Below the pieces are notes generated by a model. That model did no database searches, had not been told where the DNA came from, and worked only from the letters and a program-made list of their open reading frames with translations. Made by a program: the position numbers and the translations under genes. A stretch of 64,000 nucleotides of DNA from Nocardioides seonyuensis (lineage in GTDB: Bacteria; Actinomycetota; Actinomycetes; Propionibacteriales; Nocardioidaceae): contig NZ_CP038436.1 in NCBI RefSeq assembly GCF_004683965.1, positions 2,294,001-2,358,000 on the forward strand. The letters run 5' to 3'. Of the stretch, positions 1 to 7,823 are shown one piece after another (position 1 is the first letter of the stretch; each line of letters starts with the position of its first letter).

Positions 1-2
1 GC

Positions 3-1232
3 ACCCAGGACCGCCGAGCTGACTTCGACTCGGTCTACGGCGACTGGGACGCCCTGCGCGAGCAGGTCGGGGCGCCGGGTTCCGTGACTGGTGCCAGTGC
101 ACCCTCCTCGACCAGCGATGCCGGCTGGGCGGCCCTGCGCGCGGCGGAGAAGGACCCGGCCGGGCTCACTGACGAGCAGGCGCTGGCGCTGATCACCGCC
201 GAGGGCGACCTCCTGACCAGCGTGTGCCAGGTGGCCGATGACCTTCGTCGGGACGCCGTGGGGGACGAGGTCACCTACGTCGTCAACCGCAACATCAACT
301 TCACCAACGTGTGCTACGTGGGCTGTCGGTTCTGCGCGTTCGCCCAGCGCCGTACGGACGCGGACGCGTTCTCACTGTCGCTCGAGCAGGTGGCCGACCG
401 CGCAGAAGAAGCGTGGAACCTGGGTGCCTCCGAGGTGTGCATGCAGGGCGGGATCGACCCCGAGCTCCCAGGCACCGCCTACTTCGACCTGGTCGCAGCG
501 GTCAAGCAGCGTGTGCCGTCCATGCACGTGCACGCGTTCTCCCCCATGGAGATCGTGAACGGCGCAACCCGGACCGGGTTGTCGATCGAGGACTTCCTGA
601 TCAAGGCGCGGGAGGCCGGACTGGACACCATTCCAGGCACCGCGGCGGAGATCCTGGACGACGACGTGCGCTGGATCCTGACCAAGGGCAAGCTGCCTGC
701 GTCCACCTGGGTCGAAGTTGTCTCCACCGCGCACCGGGTGGGGCTGCGGTCGTCCTCGACCATGATGTACGGCCACGTCGACAACCCGCGTCACTGGGTG
801 TCGCACCTGCGAGTGCTGCGAGGTATCCAGGAGGAGACGGGGGGATTCACCGAGTTCGTGCCGTTACCCTTCGTGCACACCTCTGCGCCGATCTACCTCG
901 CGGGCGTGGCCCGCCCCGGTCCGACGATGCGCGACAACCTCGCTGTCCACGCGCTCGCCCGGATCCTGCTCCACGGCGCGATCGACAACATCCAGACCTC
1001 GTGGGTCAAGCTCGGTGTCGACGGCACCCGCGCCATGCTGCGTGCCGGTGCCAACGACCTCGGCGGAACGTTGATGGAGGAGACCATTTCTCGCATGGCC
1101 GGCTCTGAGCACGGCTCGGCCAAGACCGTCACGGAACTCACCGATATCGCGGCCGGGATCGGGCGCAGTGTTCGCGAGCGGACCACGACGTACGAACGCA
1201 TCCCACCGCGAACTCTCGATGTGGTGCCATGA
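3..1232 (+). CDS. fbiC: FO synthase FbiC, C-terminal (CofH) half, cut by window start
   Basis: Makes FO, the deazaflavin chromophore of coenzyme F420, by radical-SAM chemistry joining the tyrosine-derived moiety to the pyrimidine. The frame is open from base 3 and begins with [16 protein letters not shown], an inter-domain segment as in bifunctional FbiC, so the GTG at 84 is internal and not a start. The radical-SAM cluster motif CYVGCRFC (CxxxCxxC, about bases 312-335) is intact. The remaining 409 codons fit the CofH half of an approximately 850-residue FbiC; the CofG half lies outside the window. The stop overlaps fbiD by ATGA, so the two are probably translated together for F420 synthesis. 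Confidence 0.93.
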   Translation, partial: TQDRRADFDSVYGDWDALREQVGAPGSVTGASAPSSTSDAGWAALRAAEKDPAGLTDEQALALITAEGDLLTSVCQVADDLRRDAVGDEVTYVVNRNINFTNVCYVGCRFCAFAQRRTDADAFSLSLEQVADRAEEAWNLGASEVCMQGGIDPELPGTAYFDLVAAVKQRVPSMHVHAFSPMEIVNGATRTGLSIEDFLIKAREAGLDTIPGTAAEILDDDVRWILTKGKLPASTWVEVVSTAHRVGLRSSSTMMYGHVDNPRHWVSHLRVLRGIQEETGGFTEFVPLPFVHTSAPIYLAGVARPGPTMRDNLAVHALARILLHGAIDNIQTSWVKLGVDGTRAMLRAGANDLGGTLMEETISRMAGSEHGSAKTVTELTDIAAGIGRSVRERTTTYERIPPRTLDVVP

Positions 1233-1852
1233 ATTGCCTCCCCCATCCGGGGGTCTCGGTCGTGGTGCTTGCCAAACACGCTGGCCATGCCAAGTCGCGC
1301 CTGCGGCTCCCCGAGCGAGAGAAACGGATCGTCGTTCGAAACCTTGCTGACGCGACCATCCGAACAGTCCTTGCCACCCGATCGGTAGGTGCGGTGTGGG
1401 TCGTCACGAGCGATCCCCTCATCGCTGCTGGAGCCCTCCGGGTGGGCGCGAACCTCGTAGCCGAGGGATACCCACGCGGGATGAACCGAGCCGCGGCGAT
1501 GGGCAGACGCCAGGCTTTGAGCGTCCGCCCTGACGAGTCAGTGGCTGTCATGGTGGCGGATCTTCCGCAGCTGCGAGGAGCCGATGTTGATTCCGTGCTG
1601 TCGGAACACCTCGATCGGGAGACGCCTTTGTACGTCGCCGATCACCATGACAGCGGTACCACAATGCTGGTTCACGGCCCTTACGAATTGCCCGGAATCG
1701 CTTTTGGCCACCGGTCGGCGGCGATGCACGAGCGGCTCGGATATGAGCGGTCCGATCGCGCCGAGCGGGGGATGCGTGTTGACCTCGACACGCCTGAGGA
1801 CCTCGAGGCTGTGGGCCCTCTGGTCAGTGTGGCCGCCGGCGGGGATGAGTAG
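1229..1852 (+). CDS. fbiD: Phosphoenolpyruvate/2-phospholactate guanylyltransferase (FbiD/CofC)
   Basis: Activates 2-phospholactate or phosphoenolpyruvate with GTP for F420 side-chain assembly. The 207-residue length suits the family. Visible motifs are the N-terminal nucleotide-binding [14 protein letters not shown], the acidic metal site VADLPQL, then GTTMLV and FGHRSAAMH, all typical of CofC/FbiD. The ATG overlaps the fbiC stop by four bases (ATGA), which fixes the start and implies translational coupling. Codon choice is looser than in the core genes further right (e.g. GAATTG, GTA not followed by C), perhaps reflecting low expression. In this family the substrate (PEP or phospholactate) cannot be told from sequence; actinobacterial enzymes have been reported to use PEP. 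Confidence 0.88.
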   Translation: MNCLPHPGVSVVVLAKHAGHAKSRLRLPEREKRIVVRNLADATIRTVLATRSVGAVWVVTSDPLIAAGALRVGANLVAEGYPRGMNRAAAMGRRQALSVRPDESVAVMVADLPQLRGADVDSVLSEHLDRETPLYVADHHDSGTTMLVHGPYELPGIAFGHRSAAMHERLGYERSDRAERGMRVDLDTPEDLEAVGPLVSVAAGGDE

Positions 1853-1986
1853 CGCCGCAGTGGTCGGATCCTCTCGGCGACGCCTGTGCAAGCGCGGGTC
1901 AGCCGCTCACCGAAGCACCCAGCATGGCGGGAGCGTAACGCTGTCGCCGCCTACCGGACACCTGTCCACCCACTCCAGGAGAGCGC

Positions 1987-3165
1987 ATGAACAACGACAA
2001 GATCATCATCCTTGACGGCGCCCGTACCCCGATCGGCAGCTTCGGCGGCATCTTCAAGGACGTGCCGGGCTTCGAGTTGGGCGCGACAGCGGCGAAGGAG
2101 GCGCTGGCCCGGGCAGGGGTCAGTGCGGACGACATCCGCGAGGTGGTGATGGGGTGCATCGGCCAGGTCGGCCCGGACGCCTACAACGCCCGCCGGGTCG
2201 CGATCACTGCCGGCCTGCCTGCCAACGTCCCCGCCTACACGGTCAACCGGCTCTGCGGCTCCGGGCTGCAGGCCATCTGGTCGGCAGCGATGGAGATGCG
2301 CTGGAACGACCTGGACTTCGCCCTCGCCGGCGGTGACGAGTCGATGACGCGGATGCCGTTCTACGACTTCGGCGCGCGCAGCGGCTACAAGCTCGGCAAC
2401 CGCGAGCTGGTCGACGGCACCGTCATGATGCTGACCGACCCGTTCCATGGAATCCACATGGGGGTGACTGCCGAGAACGTTGCGGACAAGTACGACGTCT
2501 CGCGCGCCGAGCAGGACGAGTTCGCGGCCGAATCCCAGCGTCGTGCAGCCACCCCGGAGGCGCAAGCTGCCTTTGCGGAGGAGATCGTCGCCGTCGAGGT
2601 GGGTGGTCGAAAGCCGTTCACCGTCGAGGTCGACGAGCACCCCAAGCCCGGCACCACGGTCGAGGTCCTGGCAGGACTGCGGCCGGCCTTCGCCAAGGAC
2701 GGCACGGTGACTGCCGGCAATGCCTCCGGCATCAACGACGGCGCCGCAGCCGTCGTACTCGCTCGTGAGTCAGCGGCGGGTGAGCGTGGCCTGACCGGCC
2801 TTGTCACGCTGGAGACGGTCACGACTGCGGCGATGGAGCCCGAGCTGATGGGCTACGCCCCCACCCTGGCGCTGCGTAGCCTGTTCGAACAGACGGGCAC
2901 CTCGCCCTCCGACATCGGCATCATCGAGCTCAACGAGGCGTTCGCGTCACAAGCGGTCGCGGTGATGCGCGACGTGGAGCTCGATCCGGCGCAGGTCAAC
3001 CCCTACGGCGGTGCCATTGCGCTCGGCCACCCCGTCGGGGCGACGGGAGCCAACCTCACGCTCCGGGTGGCCAAGGATATGGTGCGCCGCGACCTTGAGC
3101 TGGGCATCGTCACCATGTGCATCGGTGGGGGCCAGGCGCTCGCCGCACTCTTCAAGCGGGTGTGA
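1987..3165 (+). CDS. Thiolase (acetyl-CoA C-acetyltransferase family)
   Basis: Catalyses reversible Claisen condensation or thiolytic cleavage of acyl-CoA in the cytoplasm. The 392-residue length is standard. The nucleophilic Cys90 lies in NRLCGSGLQAI, the general-base His348 in ALGHPVGATG and the second Cys378 in TMCIGGGQA, so the active site is complete. The ATG is preceded by CAGGAGAGCGC, a good ribosome site. N-terminal DGARTPIGSFGG is typical of biosynthetic/acetoacetyl-CoA thiolases rather than FadA, but chain-length preference is not determinable. An MFS exporter starts 35 bases downstream and may be cotranscribed; no beta-oxidation partner genes are nearby. Confidence 0.92.
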   Translation: MNNDKIIILDGARTPIGSFGGIFKDVPGFELGATAAKEALARAGVSADDIREVVMGCIGQVGPDAYNARRVAITAGLPANVPAYTVNRLCGSGLQAIWSAAMEMRWNDLDFALAGGDESMTRMPFYDFGARSGYKLGNRELVDGTVMMLTDPFHGIHMGVTAENVADKYDVSRAEQDEFAAESQRRAATPEAQAAFAEEIVAVEVGGRKPFTVEVDEHPKPGTTVEVLAGLRPAFAKDGTVTAGNASGINDGAAAVVLARESAAGERGLTGLVTLETVTTAAMEPELMGYAPTLALRSLFEQTGTSPSDIGIIELNEAFASQAVAVMRDVELDPAQVNPYGGAIALGHPVGATGANLTLRVAKDMVRRDLELGIVTMCIGGGQALAALFKRV

Positions 3166-3199
3166 GAGGGTGACCCGGTTTGAACACCGGGAGACAGTC

Positions 3200-4540
3200 G
3201 TGAGTGAAGCCCGCGATGCACGGCGAGTCTCGCTGTTGCTGGGACTGCTTTTCGGCCTGGCCGGCATGGGCTCCTCCTCCGCGGCCATCGCACTGCCGGC
3301 GGTGGCCGACGAGTTCGGTGCCAGCATCGGAGTCGCGGCCTGGACGATCAGCGGTTACGTGCTGATGCTCGCTGTCGCCACGCCGATCTACGGACGGGTC
3401 TCAGACCTGGTCGGGGTTCGCATTCCTCTGCTCGTGGGAGTCGGGCTCATGACGCTCGGGGCGCTGGGCGCCACCGTGGCCACCTCGTTCGAGCTTCTGC
3501 TCGTGGCGCGCCTGCTCCAAGGCGCGGGTGCGGCGGCCGTCCCGACTCTCGGCGTGACCCTGATCAGTGCGAGGTACGACGGACGGGTGCGCAGTGGTGC
3601 CCTCGGAAGACTGGCGGCCGTCGCGGCCGCTGTCAGTTGTGTGGGGCCGCTGCTGGGCGGGGCGGTCGAGCATGTCCTGGACTGGCGCGCCGTGATGGCC
3701 CTGCCAATCTGTGGACTCCTTGTGCTCCCGCTGATCTGGCAGGCGGTGGCTGGCGACGGCAGCAGGGCCAGGCTCGACCTGCTGGGTGCAGCCTTGGTCG
3801 CCGCCACGTCGGCGGGCCTCGTGATGATCGTGCAGTCGCCCTCGGCGGGAAGGCTGGTGGGCTTGATCGGCACGGTGCTGTGCCTGCTGGGGGCGCCCCT
3901 CGTCGCCCGGCGGGTGAGGCACCACCCCCATGGTTTCCTGCCGGCCACGGTGATCCGCAACCCCACGGTGATCCGCTCTGCGGTGGTGGGCGCGACCGTG
4001 CCGGCCTCGTGGTTCGCTTTGCTGATCGGCGTCCCCGCCGCTCTGGTTGGCCACGGCTGGGAGCCCTGGCGCGTGGGGCTGCTCCTGCTACCGAGTGCGG
4101 GGGTGGCTCTTCTCATGCCGAAGGTGGCTGCGCACTTGCTCGAGCGCCATGGGGGCACGCGGGTCCTGGCCATGGCAGCCATGACATCGTCCGTCTCGCT
4201 GGTCGTGGGTGCGCTCGGCACCGCACAGACGGCGCCGATCGCCGTAGGTGTGGCGGTGATGCTCACGACTGCCTCATTCGGATTCGGGCAGCCAGCCATG
4301 ATCACTGCGGTGGGCGATGCCGTGCACGACGACGTGAGAGGCGCAGCTCTCGGGATCGCCACGCTGCTCTTCCTGGTCGGCGGAAGCATCGGCTCTGCGG
4401 TGGTGGCGGGCCTCGGCGAGCCGCTCGGCATCCCGGGCAGCCTGCTGGTCCTGGCCCTGCTGCCGCTCGTGGCCCTGGTAACCGTGATCCCAGGACTGGG
4501 GCGCGCGGCCAAGGCATCTGAACTGTCGGAGGACCGGTAG
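3200..4540 (+). CDS. MFS drug-exporter-like transporter
   Basis: Integral membrane transporter of the major facilitator superfamily, DHA2/EmrB-QacA type. It has many hydrophobic segments, the motif-A-like loop YGRVSDLVGVRIP after the second helix and a motif-C-like LLGGAVEHVLDWR region. I place the start at GTG 3200 (VSEARDARR) because GGGAG lies about 6 bases upstream and the preceding frame overlaps the thiolase coding sequence; GTG 3170 is an alternative. About 446 residues, compatible with 12-14 helices. Codon bias is weaker than in neighbouring core genes. The substrate is unknown. The next gene is convergent. Confidence 0.82.
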   Translation: MSEARDARRVSLLLGLLFGLAGMGSSSAAIALPAVADEFGASIGVAAWTISGYVLMLAVATPIYGRVSDLVGVRIPLLVGVGLMTLGALGATVATSFELLLVARLLQGAGAAAVPTLGVTLISARYDGRVRSGALGRLAAVAAAVSCVGPLLGGAVEHVLDWRAVMALPICGLLVLPLIWQAVAGDGSRARLDLLGAALVAATSAGLVMIVQSPSAGRLVGLIGTVLCLLGAPLVARRVRHHPHGFLPATVIRNPTVIRSAVVGATVPASWFALLIGVPAALVGHGWEPWRVGLLLLPSAGVALLMPKVAAHLLERHGGTRVLAMAAMTSSVSLVVGALGTAQTAPIAVGVAVMLTTASFGFGQPAMITAVGDAVHDDVRGAALGIATLLFLVGGSIGSAVVAGLGEPLGIPGSLLVLALLPLVALVTVIPGLGRAAKASELSEDR

Positions 4541-4560
4541 CTCCACCTGGTCGATACCGG
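4534..4560. terminator. Possible weak bidirectional terminator
   Basis: Arms CCGGTA (4534-4539) and TACCGG (4555-4560) form a 6-bp stem between the convergent MFS and HprK-like genes. The loop is 15 bases and no T-tract follows, so this is a weak call based on position and symmetry. Confidence 0.3.
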
Positions 4561-4562
4561 CG

Positions 4563-5660
4563 TCAACCGCCCGGCCGGACCACCAGACCATTGTCGGCCA
4601 GCTCGTCGAGAGCGGTGGTGACCAGGGCCTCGGCCTCGGGGTGCGGGCCGTGCGCCTCGACGGCGACGGCGACCAGGTTGTCGAGGGTCTCCGACTGGGC
4701 GAGCGCCAGCCACAGGGTGGTGCCGAGGCCGGTGAGGAGGTGGGCGTTGTCGCCGATGAGTACGACGAGCTGGTCGTCGTACTGCACCGCGTCGGCCCAG
4801 GCGACCCGGGACCACTCGGCCCCGACGGGGGAGCGGGTCTCGGCGGGCGGGTGGTGGACGGGTGCGGGCGAGGCGGGCAGGTCGCTGGCGAGCAGGTCGG
4901 TCAGCGTGTCGACGTGCTCGCGGATCTCGCCGTAGTGGAGCGCGAACGCGCCGCCACACGTGTCGATGATCCGGGCGAGGGTGAGGAGCGGGGAGTCCAG
5001 GAGGACCAACGACGACGTCTGGGGGACGATCTCGACGATCGCCTCGGCCGTCGTGAGCGGGACGAGCCCCACGTCGGAGCCGTCGCGGCGGAGCAGCACG
5101 ATGCGTCCGAGGCGGGCGCTCTCGGGGGTGGGCGCGAGGTTGGCGTCATCGGGGGAGATCGACAGCTTGCGGGAGCGCCCGGTGGGGAGCTTCTCGTCGG
5201 TGCACACCGAGAGCGGCTTGGGGTGGGGGTGGATCGTCAGGTCGTCGAGCTCCATCGACACGGTCTCGTCGGAGAGATAGCCGAGCTTCTCGGCGAGCGC
5301 GGTGGTCGCGGTGGTCTTGCCGCCCCCCGACGCGCACACGAGCGCCAGCGCCTGCCCGGCCTCGTTGGCGACCGCGCCGGCGTGGAGGCTCATCCGCTGG
5401 CCGGCCGTGACCTCGAGCGCCGCGAGCGTGACGCGCGTGGTGACGGCGTAGTCGTGGTCGCGGGGGTCCTCGAGGCCGTCGAGGGCGACGACGAGGCGGG
5501 TCTCGACGGGGTCGTCGGTGAGGGCGCGGCTCCACTGGTGGCGGAGCCGGGCGCCGGCGTCCTCGTCGACCACGGGGATGCTCACCACCACGCCCATGGC
5601 GCGCACGACGACCGGGGGCAGGCCAGAATCGAACTCGTCGAACGTCATCTCGAGATCCAC
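4563..5660 (-). CDS. HprK-like P-loop ATPase fused to a PqqD-like (RRE) domain, orphan
   Basis: Function not established. Residues about 85-250 resemble the HPr-kinase C-terminal fold: SLHAGAVANEAG leading into a P-loop ASGGGKTT (residues 110-117), then YLSDETVSMELDD, the acidic stretch expected after the P-loop. The C-terminal 75 residues (DAVQYDDQLVVL ... LTGLGTTLWLAL ... DELADNGLVV) match the PqqD winged-helix pattern, i.e. a RiPP precursor recognition element. HprK-like and PqqD-like proteins usually sit beside RiPP or lasso-peptide genes, but here the neighbours are an MFS and a membrane protein and no precursor or radical-SAM gene is visible. The start is set at GTG 5660, seven bases after a TAGTGT -10 box; GTG 5693 would add 11 residues. 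Confidence 0.75.
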   Translation of the reverse strand: MDLEMTFDEFDSGLPPVVVRAMGVVVSIPVVDEDAGARLRHQWSRALTDDPVETRLVVALDGLEDPRDHDYAVTTRVTLAALEVTAGQRMSLHAGAVANEAGQALALVCASGGGKTTATTALAEKLGYLSDETVSMELDDLTIHPHPKPLSVCTDEKLPTGRSRKLSISPDDANLAPTPESARLGRIVLLRRDGSDVGLVPLTTAEAIVEIVPQTSSLVLLDSPLLTLARIIDTCGGAFALHYGEIREHVDTLTDLLASDLPASPAPVHHPPAETRSPVGAEWSRVAWADAVQYDDQLVVLIGDNAHLLTGLGTTLWLALAQSETLDNLVAVAVEAHGPHPEAEALVTTALDELADNGLVVRPGG

Positions 5661-5667
5661 GGGCGTC

Positions 5668-5673
5668 ACACTA
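5668..5673 (-). promoter_or_regulatory. -10 box for leaderless HprK/PqqD gene
   Basis: TAGTGT on the minus strand, seven bases before GTG 5660. Matches TANNNT; no good -35 seen. Confidence 0.45.
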
Positions 5674-5767
5674 GAGTGGGTGTCCAGCATCACTCCAGGG
5701 CGACCGCTTCGTGGTCAGCGCCCATTCGGCGGCGCCACAGGCGGGCCGAGCCCTAGGGTGAACCGCG

Positions 5768-6406
5768 ATGAGGATGACGTGGTTGCCGTGGTCCGCGGCG
5801 AGCCTGGCGTGCGGCGCGGTGCTGATGGTGCTGGGCTCCTTGTTGCTGCCCGCGGGCGGGGACTTCGCCGACCTCGTCGCGTCGGTGGAGAGCGACCACG
5901 GGCAGTGGGTGGTCGCCTCGTTCGCGTTCTACCTCGCCGCCGTCGGCATGACACTCGGGATGCCGTCGGTGATCGTGCTGCTGTCGGACCGCGGACGCGT
6001 CCTGGGCCTGACCGGGATCGGCATCTGGGCGATCGGCACGATCGGCCTCGCGGGCTACGCCGCGCTGCTCGTGCTGCTGCGCGCGGTGATCGGCAGCGCC
6101 GAGCTCACCGCCGGGGACGTCGAAGCCGTCACCAACGACCGCACCCTGCTGGCGTTCGTGGCGGTGTTCGCGGTCGCCTTCGTGCTGGGGGAGCTCCTCA
6201 CCGCTCTTGCCCTGCTGCGCTCGAGGGCGGTGGCCCGGTGGGTCTCGGGCCTGCTGGTCGTCCATGCCGCGCTCCAGGCCGTGACCGCCCTCGTCGCGGA
6301 CATGACTCCCGACCTGGTCCGCGACCTCACGGCGATGCTGCTCGGCGTCGCACTCATGGGCGTGGCTGTCGAGGCCAACGACGAGTGGAGCGCAACGGCC
6401 GCCTGA
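5768..6406 (+). CDS. Multipass membrane protein, unknown
   Basis: A 212-residue hydrophobic protein with about six predicted membrane segments (starting near residues 8, 44, 74, 123, 155 and 185) and short loops. I do not recognise a family motif; general resemblance is to DUF4386-type small membrane proteins. TAGGGT at 5754-5759 lies eight bases before the ATG, suggesting a leaderless transcript. The stop is 9 bases from the convergent MFS stop. Confidence 0.75.
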   Translation: MRMTWLPWSAASLACGAVLMVLGSLLLPAGGDFADLVASVESDHGQWVVASFAFYLAAVGMTLGMPSVIVLLSDRGRVLGLTGIGIWAIGTIGLAGYAALLVLLRAVIGSAELTAGDVEAVTNDRTLLAFVAVFAVAFVLGELLTALALLRSRAVARWVSGLLVVHAALQAVTALVADMTPDLVRDLTAMLLGVALMGVAVEANDEWSATAA

Positions 6407-6415
6407 AGCGGCGCC

Positions 6416-7774
6416 TCACCAGCGGAACCTCGTCGCGCGGACGGCGTACAGCAGGCTCACGACGAGGGTGAACCCCGCGACGAGGCAGGAGGCGAGCATG
6501 GCGCGGTCGAACGACGCGCCGGTCGGCTCGCCGTCGAAGGTGAGCACGAAGAGGCCGAGCGTGCTCCCGAGCGAGAAGCCGAGGTAGCGCAGCAGCATGT
6601 TGAAGGCGACCGCGCTGCCCGTCTCCGCGGCTGGCACGGACACGACCAGCAGTCCCGGGATCGCAGCCAGCGCGAGGCCGCTGCCCAGGCCGGCCAGGAC
6701 CATCGCCCCGACGAGCTGCCACACGGTGTCGTGCCACAGCGTCATCGAGACGAACGCCAGGAAGTAGGTGCTGCACCCCAGCGGCAGGAGCATGAACCTG
6801 CCCACCACCGGCCCGAGTCGCAGGCCGAGGCGGCTGCCCGCGACGCTGATGAGGGAGTACGGCACCAGCAACAGGCCCGAGACGGCCGCTCCGCGGTCGA
6901 GTCCCCACGGCGCCTGCACCACCACGACGACCAGCGGCAGCAGCAGGTAGACGCCGACCCCGATGAGGAACGACGTGGCGTGGGCCAGCAGCGGCACGGG
7001 TCGCACGGCGAGGGCGAGGTCCACGATCGGGTGCGGGCGTCGCCGCGATCCGTGGACCCAGAGCGTCCATCCGATGACCGCGACGAGGAGCAGCGCCGCG
7101 GTGAGCAGCGGCGGGGCCGCGGTGAGCTGGGCCAGCGCCAGCAGGGCTGCTGTCGTCCCGCCTGCGAGGAGCACCGTCCCGCGCCAGTCGACCGGGACGT
7201 GCGTGGTGCCAGGGCTGGGCGGCAGCGTCACGACACAGGCAGCCAGGGTGGCGGCGACGAGCACGGCACCCACGGCGAACGCCGCAGAGAGACCCCACGC
7301 CTGCGCGAGCCCGGCCGAGACCGGGTAGCCCAGCCCGGCGCCGGCGACCGTCGTGACCGAGAGGATCGAGATGGCCGCCGCCCGCCTCTCGGCCGGCAGG
7401 CTCGTCCGGGCGATCGCGATGGCGACAGGCGTCAGGCCGTAGCCCAGGCCCTGCAGCCCGCGCCCGGTCAGGAATGCCGCGAACCCCACGTCGACGGTGC
7501 ACAGCAGGGTGCCGAGCAGCACGGCGGCCAGCGTCGCCGCCACGACCGCGTTGCGGTGCCGGCCGCCGCTGAGCCGGCCGAGCACCGGCGTCGACGCCGC
7601 CCCGACCAGGAGGGTGAGGGTGAGCGACCACTGCGCGTCCTCGAGCGGGACGTCGTGCTCGGTGGCGATCCCGGGGACGAGTGGCGCGCCCAGGCTGCCC
7701 GTGAGCGCGGTGATCGTGGTGAGGAGCGCGAGCGTCGCGAACAACCCCCTGCGGGGGCTGGTCGGCGAGGTCAC
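6416..7774 (-). CDS. MFS transporter (DHA2-like)
   Basis: A 452-residue membrane transporter with about 14 hydrophobic helices, the loop TPVLGRLSGGRHRNAVV (motif A position) and GAGLGYPVSAGL (motif C position), as in proton-driven multidrug exporters. The start is GTG 7774, which lies six bases after TACCCT (7786-7781, minus strand) and so is probably leaderless. It diverges from a second MFS gene whose promoter faces the other way. The substrate is unknown; the pair could be locally duplicated exporters, although their sequences are quite different. Confidence 0.85.
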   Translation of the reverse strand: MTSPTSPRRGLFATLALLTTITALTGSLGAPLVPGIATEHDVPLEDAQWSLTLTLLVGAASTPVLGRLSGGRHRNAVVAATLAAVLLGTLLCTVDVGFAAFLTGRGLQGLGYGLTPVAIAIARTSLPAERRAAAISILSVTTVAGAGLGYPVSAGLAQAWGLSAAFAVGAVLVAATLAACVVTLPPSPGTTHVPVDWRGTVLLAGGTTAALLALAQLTAAPPLLTAALLLVAVIGWTLWVHGSRRRPHPIVDLALAVRPVPLLAHATSFLIGVGVYLLLPLVVVVVQAPWGLDRGAAVSGLLLVPYSLISVAGSRLGLRLGPVVGRFMLLPLGCSTYFLAFVSMTLWHDTVWQLVGAMVLAGLGSGLALAAIPGLLVVSVPAAETGSAVAFNMLLRYLGFSLGSTLGLFVLTFDGEPTGASFDRAMLASCLVAGFTLVVSLLYAVRATRFRW

Positions 7775-7780
7775 CGGCTC

Positions 7781-7817
7781 AGGGTAGGTGGGGGGTCTGA
7801 CGGGCGCCGATTATGGT
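7781..7817. promoter_or_regulatory. Divergent leaderless promoters between two MFS genes
   Basis: Minus-strand TACCCT (7786-7781) sits six bases before GTG 7774; plus-strand TATGGT (7812-7817) sits six bases before ATG 7824. Both match TANNNT at leaderless spacing, which also decides the start codons of both genes. Confidence 0.5.
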
Positions 7818-7823
7818 CGCGAC

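Noticed and set aside
311..1108. Long open frames overlapping known genes in other frames and strands (here and throughout)
   Set aside because: They are rich in Arg, Pro, Ala and Gly, lack recognisable domains, and lie fully inside genes with clear family motifs; a result of high GC at third positions.
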